From positions 1 to 5,853 of the forward strand of contig PLZZ01000057.1 in NCBI GenBank assembly GCA_003153585.1: a stretch of 5,853 nucleotides of DNA, given 5' to 3'. Below, one piece after another: positions 1-5,853 of this stretch; the first letter of the stretch is position 1; each line of letters starts with the position of its first letter. Source of the DNA: Acidobacteriota bacterium (GTDB taxonomy: Bacteria > Acidobacteriota > Terriglobia > Acidiferrales > UBA7541). The notes beneath the pieces were generated by a model that saw only the letters and a program-made list of their open reading frames with translations, was not told the DNA's origin and did not search any database. The translations under genes and the position numbers were made by a program.

Positions 1-1758
1 CTCCAAGAAGTATCCCGATACATTTTCGTGGTACTCGGTTCAACGCTCGGGTTGGCATTTTGCGGCGCGCTCAGCTTCCTCTGGAGCAAGCAAATCCGAG
101 TTAGTAGCTATGGCAGCTCTGTTTTGAACTGGTGGGTCGGCGATTCGGTGGCTCTGTTCTGCCTTACGCCATTTCTTCTTGTCCATGTAATGCCGTGGCT
201 TCGAGTGCAGACCACGCCCAGTACCTCAGCAATCGTGCGAAGCCCCGAGCGGGAAACAGACCCATGGCCGAGAAGTCCCAAGCGGCGCACTCTTTTTGAA
301 CTTTTTGCCCAGAGCGCCGGTATCTTAGCGTCGCTTTACATTGCTCTAGGATCGCGTTTCTCGCGCCAGTACCAACTGTTCTATATCTTCTTTTTGCCGG
401 TCATTTGGATAGCGGTGCGAAAAGGTGTGCGTGGCGCCACCGCCGCCACACTGCTGCTCAACGTCGGCGCAATACTGATGTTGAACAGTTTCCCTCAGGA
501 ACCGAATCGGCTCATCTCCTTGCAGGTTCTCATGCTTGTCGTGTCCGTTACGGGATTGTGCCTGGGAACACTGATTACCGAACGGAATCAGGCGGATCAG
601 GAATTGCGTGAAAGCGAAGGGCGCAGGCAGGCCCTCATCAGCACCATCGACGAAGTGGTATTTGAATTCGACGTGAATGGAACTTACAAAAACATATGGA
701 CGGCCGATGAATCTCTGTTAGCTCGGCCTAAGGCTGAATTACTTGGCCGCCGTGCGGCTGAATTCATGGCCCCAGAAGTGATCGACCCGATTCTAAGAAT
801 CTTTAAGAGAGTATTGAAAACCGGCCTCGGAGAAAGCATTGAGTACTCGCTGTCATTGCCGGCAAGAAAGTGGTTCCTGGCGCGCGTGACCCCCATTCCT
901 TCAGCGGACGGAAAACCTTCGGCGATTTGCATGACCGCACGCGACATCACCGCGCGCAAGCTTACGGAAGAACAACTGCGAGCAACGAGCGAGGCCGCCG
1001 AAGCCGCCAGCCGCGCGAAGAGTGAATTCCTCGCCAACATAAGCCACGAGATTCGTACTCCGATGAACGGCATTCTCGGGATGACGGATCTCGTGCTCGA
1101 TACCGCCGTAACTCCCGAGCAGAGGGAATATCTGGACATGGTAAAAGTGTCCGGCGATTCGCTCATGGAATTGTTGAACGCTATCCTGGATCTATCCAAA
1201 ATTGAAGCCGGAAAGCTGGATCTCGAGCCGATTGAGTTTCCATTGCCTCTCCGTTTGGCGGAAACGCTGAAAATGATGCATTTTCGCGCGAGACAAAAAG
1301 GGCTGGAGCTGAGTTGGCATTCCGCGACAGATGTCCCCGAACTCCTGGTGGGAGATCCCATGCGGCTTCGCCAGATCTTGGTAAATCTCGTCGGGAACGC
1401 AATCAAGTTCACCGAGCATGGCGAGATCGTCGTAGATGTCCAAGCGCAAAAGATTTCGCCGGAAAGCGTCGAGTTGCATTTCCGCGTTCAAGATAGCGGG
1501 ATTGGCATCGCGGATGACAAGCAAGCCATGATTTTCGAAGCGTTCACGCAGGCTGATAGCTCCACGACTCGAAAGTACGGCGGCACGGGTCTCGGCTTGG
1601 CAATTACCAGCCGCTTGGTAGATTTGATGGGCGGAAGAATCTGGGTCGAAAGTGTGCCGGCCCGGGGCAGCACATTTCATTTCACAGCAACGTTCGGATT
1701 GCCCCGCGGCAATACCGCAGTCGTAACGAGTTGGCAACATAGCGGAGGTGCGTTGTGA
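1..1758 (+). CDS. MASE1-PAS sensor histidine kinase (5' partial)
   Basis: This is a membrane-bound sensor histidine kinase that should autophosphorylate on His and pass the phosphate to a response regulator, most likely the one encoded directly downstream. The frame is open from base 1, so the gene starts outside the window; the GTG at 28 lies inside a hydrophobic helix and is not a convincing start. Numbering residues from base 1: 1-200 hold about six hydrophobic segments that fit the C-terminal part of a MASE1 sensor domain (a WWVGD segment near 45, and a last helix ending in LGTLITERNQ). A PAS domain spans about 205-318, and HisKA has the H-box SHEIRTPMNG with phospho-acceptor His349. The HATPase domain has an N-box NLVGNAIKF (462-470), G1 DSGIGIA (498-504) and G2 GGTGLGL (527-533). 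The H-box is of the type common in hybrid kinases, but no receiver or HPt domain follows. The stop overlaps the next start by 4 nt. The family is certain; the signal is unknown. Confidence 0.96.
   Translation, partial: LQEVSRYIFVVLGSTLGLAFCGALSFLWSKQIRVSSYGSSVLNWWVGDSVALFCLTPFLLVHVMPWLRVQTTPSTSAIVRSPERETDPWPRSPKRRTLFELFAQSAGILASLYIALGSRFSRQYQLFYIFFLPVIWIAVRKGVRGATAATLLLNVGAILMLNSFPQEPNRLISLQVLMLVVSVTGLCLGTLITERNQADQELRESEGRRQALISTIDEVVFEFDVNGTYKNIWTADESLLARPKAELLGRRAAEFMAPEVIDPILRIFKRVLKTGLGESIEYSLSLPARKWFLARVTPIPSADGKPSAICMTARDITARKLTEEQLRATSEAAEAASRAKSEFLANISHEIRTPMNGILGMTDLVLDTAVTPEQREYLDMVKVSGDSLMELLNAILDLSKIEAGKLDLEPIEFPLPLRLAETLKMMHFRARQKGLELSWHSATDVPELLVGDPMRLRQILVNLVGNAIKFTEHGEIVVDVQAQKISPESVELHFRVQDSGIGIADDKQAMIFEAFTQADSSTTRKYGGTGLGLAITSRLVDLMGGRIWVESVPARGSTFHFTATFGLPRGNTAVVTSWQHSGGAL
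1744..1750 (+). promoter_or_regulatory. Shine-Dalgarno for the REC-GGDEF gene
   Basis: GGAGGTG lies 4 nt before the GTG at 1755 (6 nt if only GGAGG is counted), inside the last codons of the kinase gene. Together with the GTGA start/stop overlap it supports GTG 1755 as the true start and implies translational coupling of kinase and regulator. Confidence 0.8.
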
Positions 1759-2747
1759 AAGAAGAGAAAGATTTGAAAAAGAAAATTTTGATTGCAGAAG
1801 ACGACCCTATTTCCCGGCGATTGCTGGAAGTATTTCTCAACCGGTGGGGATACGATGTCGCTGTTGCCGCAAGCGGAACCGAGGCCCTGGATCTTCTCGA
1901 TCAAGTCGACGCTCCGCGTCTCGCCGTGCTGGACTGGATGATGCCTGGGCTTGAAGGCGTTCAAGTGTGCCGGAAGATTCGCGAGCGCAAGGACCGCCCC
2001 TATGTCTACATCTTGTTGCTTTCCGCTCGCGCGCAGAAGGAAGATTTGTTGCTGGGGTTGGAATCGGGCGCCGATGACTATTTGACTAAGCCCTTTGACG
2101 CACCCGAACTTCGCGCGCGTCTCCACGTTGGCCAGCGAATTTTGCAATTACAGGACGGCCTAATGGTAGCGGGCGCCGAGCTCCTGTTCCGCGCCACGCA
2201 CGACTCGCTGACCGGCATATCCAACCGTGGTGTGATTCTCGATTCCCTGCGCCGGGAGCATTCCCGTCAGGAGCGCGAAGGGGGCTCGTTTGGTATCGTT
2301 CTGTTGGATGTCGATCACTTCAAATCGGTAAACGATACCTACGGACACTTGCGCGGAGATACTGTGCTGCAAGAAGTCGTGCGAAGAGTAACTTCAACCG
2401 TGCGAGCCTATGACACGGTGGGACGTTATGGCGGCGAGGAGTTTCTGATCGTTGCGCCTTCCTCCGGCGCGGAGGGTATTCTCCGACTCTCCGAAAGAGT
2501 CCGCTTGGCTATCGAGGCAACACCGATCAAGACGGATGCTGGAGAAATTTCGGTCACTGTAAGTTTAGGCCTGGCTGTAAGCAGCGAAGCTGCGCCACTT
2601 GATCCCGAGCTCATGCTCAGCACTGCGGACGAGGCCCTCTACCGCGCCAAAGCAGACGGCCGAAACCGGTCCGAAATGGGCATCTTGGATGCTACCCCCT
2701 CGGACAGTCAGGTGGAAATTGCGCCGGTCAAAAACGGCTCCCACTAG
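1755..2747 (+). CDS. Response regulator with diguanylate cyclase output (REC-GGDEF)
   Basis: This is a cytoplasmic two-component regulator expected to make cyclic di-GMP from two GTP when its receiver is phosphorylated and it dimerises, as in PleD and WspR. The receiver covers residues about 10-125: acidic pair D16/D17, phospho-acceptor D60 (in LDWMMPG), S90 at the conserved Thr/Ser position, and K112 in TKPF. A helical linker at about 118-147 leads into the GGDEF domain at about 148-310. That domain opens with the typical HDSLTGISNR, has the metal-binding DVD (185-187) with FKSVND, and the active-site loop GGEEF (226-230). An RAYD motif (217-220) exactly five residues before the loop is a canonical RxxD I-site, so product inhibition is expected. 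The GTG start overlaps the kinase stop (GTGA) and has a strong ribosome binding site, so the two proteins are very likely partners. No DNA-binding domain is present. The last 20 residues form a nonconserved polar tail. Confidence 0.97.
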   Translation: MKEEKDLKKKILIAEDDPISRRLLEVFLNRWGYDVAVAASGTEALDLLDQVDAPRLAVLDWMMPGLEGVQVCRKIRERKDRPYVYILLLSARAQKEDLLLGLESGADDYLTKPFDAPELRARLHVGQRILQLQDGLMVAGAELLFRATHDSLTGISNRGVILDSLRREHSRQEREGGSFGIVLLDVDHFKSVNDTYGHLRGDTVLQEVVRRVTSTVRAYDTVGRYGGEEFLIVAPSSGAEGILRLSERVRLAIEATPIKTDAGEISVTVSLGLAVSSEAAPLDPELMLSTADEALYRAKADGRNRSEMGILDATPSDSQVEIAPVKNGSH

Positions 2748-2782
2748 CTTGCCCTTTCTTGCGTCTCGATACACCATAGGCT

Positions 2783-2797
2783 GGAGGCACTGCCTTC
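2783..2797 (+). promoter_or_regulatory. Possible Shine-Dalgarno hidden in a small hairpin
   Basis: The only good Shine-Dalgarno match before the SRPBCC gene is GGAGG at 2783-2787, which leaves 16 nt to the ATG, longer than usual. GGAGGC (2783-2788) can pair with GCCTTC (2792-2797) around a 3-nt loop ACT, with five Watson-Crick pairs and one G-U pair, so the site would be masked in the folded RNA. No T-run follows, so it is not a terminator. Whether it has any function is inference. Confidence 0.35.
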
Positions 2798-2803
2798 GAA
2801 CGT

Positions 2804-3274
2804 ATGTCGCACGAGATTCAGTTCGTGGCTCAGTCTCGAATTGAGGCGCCCGCCGAGGTTGTCTTTCGCTGGCACGCGCAACCAGACGCGCTTGAACGAT
2901 TAACACCACCATGGGAGCCCGTTGAAGTCGTACAGCGGGCACCGGGAATCCATGACGGCGATCGTGGAATTCTTCGCGTTCACCTGGGCCCATTCAGGAT
3001 TCGGTGGGTATTTGAGCACCGCGATTACATCGAAGGGCGCCAGTTCCGCGACGTCCAGATTGAAGGTCCATTCCACCGCTGGGAACACACCCATAGAATG
3101 GAGCCGCACGGCGCCGCAGGTTGCATTCTCACAGACTACATTCAGTACGAATTGCCGCTTGGCTTTGCAGGAAAGGTAATTGGCGGCTGGTTCGTACGCC
3201 GAAAGCTTGTTCGTCTTTTCAAATACCGCCATCGAGTGACGGCCGAGGCGATGCGCGCCCACGACAAAGCTTGA
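2804..3274 (+). CDS. SRPBCC (START-like) ligand-binding family protein
   Basis: This is a small, soluble, cytoplasmic protein of 156 residues with no signal peptide or membrane segment. It has the pattern of the SRPBCC fold, a helix-grip barrel that binds hydrophobic ligands. It starts with a strand and then the usual IEAPAEVVF. Recognisable blocks are LTPPWE (33-38), HLGPFRIRW (60-68), FRDVQIEGPFHRWEHTHRM (81-99) and LTDYIQYELPLG (109-120). This block order matches the family often annotated as cyclase/dehydrase, and also resembles the SRPBCC half that some bacteria fuse to a YfcH-like NAD-dependent epimerase; no epimerase domain is present here. ATG 2804 is the only start available: an in-frame TAG lies at 2777-2779 and no ATG, GTG or TTG lies between. 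The gene is 56 nt behind the REC-GGDEF gene and might be cotranscribed with it, but there is no functional link in the sequence. The ligand and any catalytic activity are unknown. Confidence 0.88.
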   Translation: MSHEIQFVAQSRIEAPAEVVFRWHAQPDALERLTPPWEPVEVVQRAPGIHDGDRGILRVHLGPFRIRWVFEHRDYIEGRQFRDVQIEGPFHRWEHTHRMEPHGAAGCILTDYIQYELPLGFAGKVIGGWFVRRKLVRLFKYRHRVTAEAMRAHDKA

Positions 3275-3332
3275 AGAACTGAATTTCGCTCGGCATGAAG
3301 TAGGGTGCGCTAGTCCGTCGGCAATTTTATTC

Positions 3333-3352
3333 TCCATACGATAGCGTATGGA
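3333..3352. repeat. Perfect inverted repeat, possible operator
   Basis: TCCATACG (3333-3340) is followed by a 4-nt spacer ATAG and the exact reverse complement CGTATGGA (3345-3352). It lies in the 201-nt gap between the SRPBCC and citrate synthase genes, 123 nt before the citrate synthase ATG. As RNA it would form an 8-bp stem with a 4-nt loop, but no T-run follows on either strand, so a factor-independent terminator is unlikely. A binding site for a dimeric regulator is the more natural reading. This is inference from symmetry and position only. Confidence 0.45.
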
Positions 3353-3369
3353 AGATTCTCTTGCTGCTC

Positions 3370-3421
3370 TGTACATTCGTGTTGAAACCGATTCCTTGCG
3401 CAGCACGCTTTGGTGTACATT
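3370..3421 (+). repeat. Spaced direct repeat TGTACATT upstream of citrate synthase
   Basis: TGTACATT occurs at 3370-3377 and again at 3414-3421, 44 bp apart start to start (about four helical turns). Each copy contains the palindrome TGTACA. Both copies are in the 110 nt before the citrate synthase ATG, where promoter and operator sites are expected. I could not identify a convincing -35/-10 pair here. The repeat may be a pair of regulator sites or chance. Confidence 0.3.
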
Positions 3422-3462
3422 GTTACTTTAGAAATCCGCTTTGCCTTGTTTGCTGAGTCTTG

Positions 3463-3468
3463 AGAGGG
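3463..3468 (+). promoter_or_regulatory. Shine-Dalgarno for citrate synthase
   Basis: The purine run AGAGGG ends 7 nt before ATG 3476, a normal spacing, and supports that start codon even though the protein then has about 20 more N-terminal residues than E. coli GltA. Confidence 0.7.
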
Positions 3469-3475
3469 TCAGGTT

Positions 3476-4816
3476 ATGAGCTCGACCAAACCCGAATCCG
3501 TCATTAACGATAAAGCTCCCTCCGCAACCCGGCGTGACACTCTAAGCATCACCGACAATCGCACCGGACGCCAATACGAGCTTCCCATCAAAAACGAGAC
3601 GGTTCGCGCTCTCGATCTGCGTCCGATGAAAGTGAACGATGAAGATTTCGGGTTGATGGGTTACGACCCGGCATTCACAAACACGGCTTCCTGCTCGAGC
3701 AAAATTACGTTCATCGACGGCGATAAGGGAATCCTGCGCTACCGCGGCTATTCCATCGAGGAGCTGGCGGAGAAAAGTACGTACATCGAGACTGCCTACC
3801 TAATTCTCTATGGCGAACTGCCCGACAAGTCGCAACTTGCGGATTGGTCCTACCACGTCACGCACCACACCTTTATTCATGAAAGCATTAAAAAATTTCT
3901 CGATGGTTTTCATTACGACGCCCATCCCATGGGCATGTTGATTTCGACAGTAGCCGCGCTTTCCACGTTTTATCCGGATGCAAAGGATATATTCAATCCT
4001 GAATCGCGGCGCAAACAGACCTATCGCTTGATCGGCAAGATGCCCACGCTAGCCGCCTTCGCCTACCGCCACAGTTTGGGAATGCCGTTCGTATACCCCG
4101 ACAACGATCTAAGCTACTGCGGAAATTTCTTGAACATGCTGTTTCGCACTACCGAACTGAAGTATCGCCCGAACCCGACGCTCGAGCGGGCTCTGGACAT
4201 CCTCTTCATTCTGCACGCAGATCATGAACAGAATTGCTCCTCCACCGCAATGCGCTGCGTGGGCAGTTCGCATGTGGATCCGTACTGTGCCACCGCCGCG
4301 GCGACCGCGGCGCTCTACGGTCCGCTTCACGGCGGAGCCAATGAAGCCGTGCTCCGCATGCTTGTCGAAATTGGATCGATAAACAACGTGCCCGCCTACA
4401 TCAAGCGGGTGAAGGCGGGCGAGAAGCTATTAATGGGGTTCGGCCACCGCGTCTATAAGAATTACGACCCTCGCGCCCGGATTGTGAAGCACATCGCCTA
4501 TGAAGTTTTCGACGTGATGGGTAAGAATCCTCTAATCGAAATCGCCTTGGAGTGTGAACGCATTGCGCTCGAGGATGATTACTTCGTGTCCCGCCGTCTA
4601 TATCCCAACGTCGACTTCTACACCGGCCTCATCTATCAATCAATGGGCTTTCCGATGACCATGTTCCCCGTGCTATTTGCCATTCCTCGCACGTCGGGTT
4701 GGATTGCGCAGTGGGAAGAGATGCTTCTCGATCCCGAACAGAAGATTTCCCGACCTCGTCAGGTGTACCTGGGTCATGACCTCCGTAGCTACACACCCCT
4801 GGACCGGCGCGGTTAG
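3476..4816 (+). CDS. gltA: Citrate synthase
   Basis: It condenses acetyl-CoA and oxaloacetate to citrate and CoA, the entry step of the TCA cycle, in the cytoplasm. The 446 residues cover the full length of the family; E. coli GltA has about 427, and the extra residues are a polar N-terminal tail. The N-terminal domain contains GYDPAFTNTASCSSKITFID and GILRYRGYSIEEL, typical of the Gram-negative hexameric type. The catalytic set is complete: His285 in GPLHGGANEAVL, His324 in GFGHRVYKNYDPRA and Asp380 in YPNVDFYTGL. The substrate-binding His250 in LHADHEQNCS and the arginines in DPRAR, IPRTSGW and ISRPRQ are also present. The gene stands alone: 201 nt of non-coding sequence with symmetric elements lie before it and 129 nt after it, so it is probably a single-gene transcript. 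Allosteric NADH control is known in some members of this type but cannot be decided here. A 2-methylcitrate synthase is less likely, because no prp genes are adjacent and the sequence follows the GltA pattern. Confidence 0.98.
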   Translation: MSSTKPESVINDKAPSATRRDTLSITDNRTGRQYELPIKNETVRALDLRPMKVNDEDFGLMGYDPAFTNTASCSSKITFIDGDKGILRYRGYSIEELAEKSTYIETAYLILYGELPDKSQLADWSYHVTHHTFIHESIKKFLDGFHYDAHPMGMLISTVAALSTFYPDAKDIFNPESRRKQTYRLIGKMPTLAAFAYRHSLGMPFVYPDNDLSYCGNFLNMLFRTTELKYRPNPTLERALDILFILHADHEQNCSSTAMRCVGSSHVDPYCATAAATAALYGPLHGGANEAVLRMLVEIGSINNVPAYIKRVKAGEKLLMGFGHRVYKNYDPRARIVKHIAYEVFDVMGKNPLIEIALECERIALEDDYFVSRRLYPNVDFYTGLIYQSMGFPMTMFPVLFAIPRTSGWIAQWEEMLLDPEQKISRPRQVYLGHDLRSYTPLDRRG

Positions 4817-4945
4817 ACCGCCCAACGCCGCATTCTTGCCTGTCCCCCGACCGGGTCTCCAGACGTCCTGGTACCACCGAAAGTGATTGCATCTGGACTC
4901 AATCTCTGGCAAAACACTCTGACGTCCCGCGGGGGCCAATCTTAA

Positions 4946-5311
4946 ATGGACATCTCTACGCGCCAAGCCGGAGTTGCTACGATTGTTGATGTGGTTGGCG
5001 ACATTACGCTCTATAACTCGCCGGAGGTTCGCAAGGTGTTGCTGAATCTCTTGAAAGATAAGAAATCTCCTCGCGTTATCGTGAACATGCTCAGCGTAAA
5101 ATACATTGACAGTGCCGGCGTCGCCTCGTTGGTTGAAGGTTTGAAGGTTTCGCGCGATTTGAAGAGTACCTTTGCTCTGTTCGGTCTCAGCCGGACCGCG
5201 CAGGAAGTGTTCGAGCTTACTCGGCTTGTACGGGTTTTTGAAATTTACAACAATGAAGAGGATGCCTTACGGGGCGGCAGCGCCAACACAAACGTTGCTC
5301 CCATTAGGTAA
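4946..5311 (+). CDS. STAS-domain protein (anti-sigma factor antagonist-like or MlaB-like)
   Basis: This is a 121-residue single-domain STAS protein of the SpoIIAA/RsbV type, cytoplasmic, with no signal peptide or membrane segment. The central block YIDSAGVASLVEGL places Ser56 at the position phosphorylated in anti-sigma factor antagonists, and the later part FALFGLSRTAQEVFELTRLVRVFEIYNNEEDAL (split here by the block boundaries at about 76-108) follows that family closely. The fold allows two roles. It could be a partner-switching antagonist that binds an anti-sigma kinase when unphosphorylated, or an MlaB-like subunit of the lipid ABC transporter whose permease gene follows 54 nt downstream. 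Context favours the second role and the residue pattern the first. No anti-sigma kinase or phosphatase gene is in the window. The ribosome binding site is poor: a G-run at 4931-4935, 10 nt before the ATG. The last 12 residues or so are a polar tail. Confidence 0.92.
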   Translation: MDISTRQAGVATIVDVVGDITLYNSPEVRKVLLNLLKDKKSPRVIVNMLSVKYIDSAGVASLVEGLKVSRDLKSTFALFGLSRTAQEVFELTRLVRVFEIYNNEEDALRGGSANTNVAPIR

Positions 5312-5365
5312 ATTCCGGGCGGTCTGCGCGATTTCCCGGGGATTTTAGCCCGTCCGGATTCAAAG

Positions 5366-5853
5366 ATGCCACTCACAGAGACGATCGGCTCAGCCACGAT
5401 CAATGGACTGTCATATATAGGCGGATTGGCGCGTCTAGCCGGCGGCTCCGTCCGAACGATTTTTATCGAGCCCATCCGGGGAAAGAAATTTCACCTTAGC
5501 CGTGCCATCCATCAATCCATGGCCGTTGGAGTCGAAGCGCTCCCTATTGTTTCCTTGATTTCCTTTTTTATCGGCACCATCCTCGCTTTGAACGCCGCGT
5601 ACGAACTCCGCAAGTTCGGCGCCTTGCAAGTCGTCGCAAGTGCCGTGGCCATTTCCGTCACTCGCGAGTTGGGACCGCTGATGACTGCTGTGGTCGTAAT
5701 CGGCCGGTCGGGTTCCGCATTCGCCGCCGAGATCGGCACCATGAAGGTGAACGAAGAAATTGATGCGCTGGAAACCATGGCCCTCGAGCCGGTGGATTTT
5801 CTGGTCGCCCCCAAGTTCCTTGCCATGTTGCTGATGGTTCCCTGTCTCACAAC
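5366..5853 (+). CDS. MlaE-family ABC transporter permease (3' partial)
   Basis: This is the inner-membrane permease of an Mla/MCE-type ABC transporter, a family that moves phospholipids or other lipids between the inner and outer membranes, working with an MlaF-like ATPase and MCE-domain MlaD-like protein. The visible 162 residues begin with an amphipathic N-terminal region (about 1-50) and continue into the membrane segment AVGVEALPIVSLISFFIGTI (53-72). The family hallmark follows: TRELGPLMTAVVVIGRSGSA (99-118), then FAAEIGTMKVNEEIDALETM (119-138), which contains the EEIDAL coupling motif. Members are usually about 255-265 residues, so about 100 residues are cut off by the window end. ATG 5366 is chosen because it gives a normal N-terminus. 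The Shine-Dalgarno is weak (GGA at 5356). The frame is open back to the STAS stop, so a longer product by read-through cannot be excluded. The gene probably forms an operon with the STAS gene. Confidence 0.95.
   Translation, partial: MPLTETIGSATINGLSYIGGLARLAGGSVRTIFIEPIRGKKFHLSRAIHQSMAVGVEALPIVSLISFFIGTILALNAAYELRKFGALQVVASAVAISVTRELGPLMTAVVVIGRSGSAFAAEIGTMKVNEEIDALETMALEPVDFLVAPKFLAMLLMVPCLT

Noticed and set aside
28..30. GTG at 28 as the start of the histidine kinase
   Set aside because: The frame is open back to base 1, no ribosome binding site precedes it, and it falls within a hydrophobic helix of a MASE1 domain that needs more helices upstream. The gene is truncated by the window edge.
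684..1412. Long minus-strand open frame of 242 codons
   Set aside because: It lies wholly antisense to the PAS and kinase core, whose conserved motifs prove the + strand frame; the translated product is Ser/Arg-rich with no recognisable motif.
3333..3352. Factor-independent terminator after the SRPBCC gene
   Set aside because: The stem is short and not GC-rich, and no T-run follows on either strand.
2900..3406. Minus-strand open frame of 168 codons overlapping the SRPBCC gene and the gap
   Set aside because: Most of it is antisense to the well-supported SRPBCC gene and the product has no recognisable domain. It does reach into the intergenic region, but nothing supports it as a gene.
4887..4920. 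Promoter before the STAS gene (TTGCAT with CAAAAC, or a sigma-54-like TGGC)
   Set aside because: The -10 match is poor, and the TGGC at 4907-4910 has no TTGC partner at the right distance. A promoter may exist in 4817-4945, but I cannot place it.
5315..5339. CCGGG/CCCGG inverted repeat between the STAS and MlaE genes
   Set aside because: The stem is only 5 bp with a 15-nt loop and no T-run; such GC-rich matches are expected by chance.
5512..5850. Minus-strand open frame of 112 codons at the window end
   Set aside because: It is antisense to the MlaE permease, whose ELGP and EEIDAL motifs fix the + strand frame.

Overview
This looks like an ordinary chromosomal segment of a free-living bacterium with moderate GC content (mid-50s % by eye). 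It carries five complete protein genes and one or two gene fragments at the edges, all on the + strand. The mix is a MASE1 sensor kinase, a REC-GGDEF regulator, a stand-alone SRPBCC protein, a Gram-negative-type citrate synthase, and a STAS protein next to an MlaE permease. It suggests a diderm, and the flavour recalls soil Acidobacteriota. That placement is an impression from gene style, not a proven assignment. I see no mobile element, CRISPR array, tRNA, rRNA or phage gene.

Region 1 (1-2747) is a signalling operon. The 3' part of a membrane histidine kinase gene (MASE1-PAS-HisKA-HATPase; its start lies outside the window) overlaps by 4 nt the start of a response regulator whose output domain is a diguanylate cyclase with intact GGEEF active site and RxxD inhibitory site. 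The two are probably a cognate pair that turns a membrane or cytoplasmic signal into cyclic di-GMP.

Region 2 (2748-3274) holds a small SRPBCC (START-like) ligand-binding protein. Its presumed Shine-Dalgarno sequence is unusually far from the ATG and sits inside a predicted small hairpin.

Region 3 (3275-4816) is a 201-nt intergenic region with a perfect inverted repeat and a spaced direct repeat, followed by a full-length citrate synthase with all catalytic residues.

Region 4 (4817-5853) holds a STAS-domain protein followed, in the same reading frame after a single stop codon, by an MlaE-family ABC permease cut by the window end. This looks like the start of an Mla/MCE-type lipid transport cluster in which the STAS protein may act as an MlaB-like subunit. 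The STAS protein also resembles SpoIIAA-type anti-sigma factor antagonists.

I did not find a convincing undescribed system. The most useful leads are the STAS/MlaE in-frame juxtaposition, the symmetric element upstream of citrate synthase, and the hairpin over the SRPBCC ribosome binding site.
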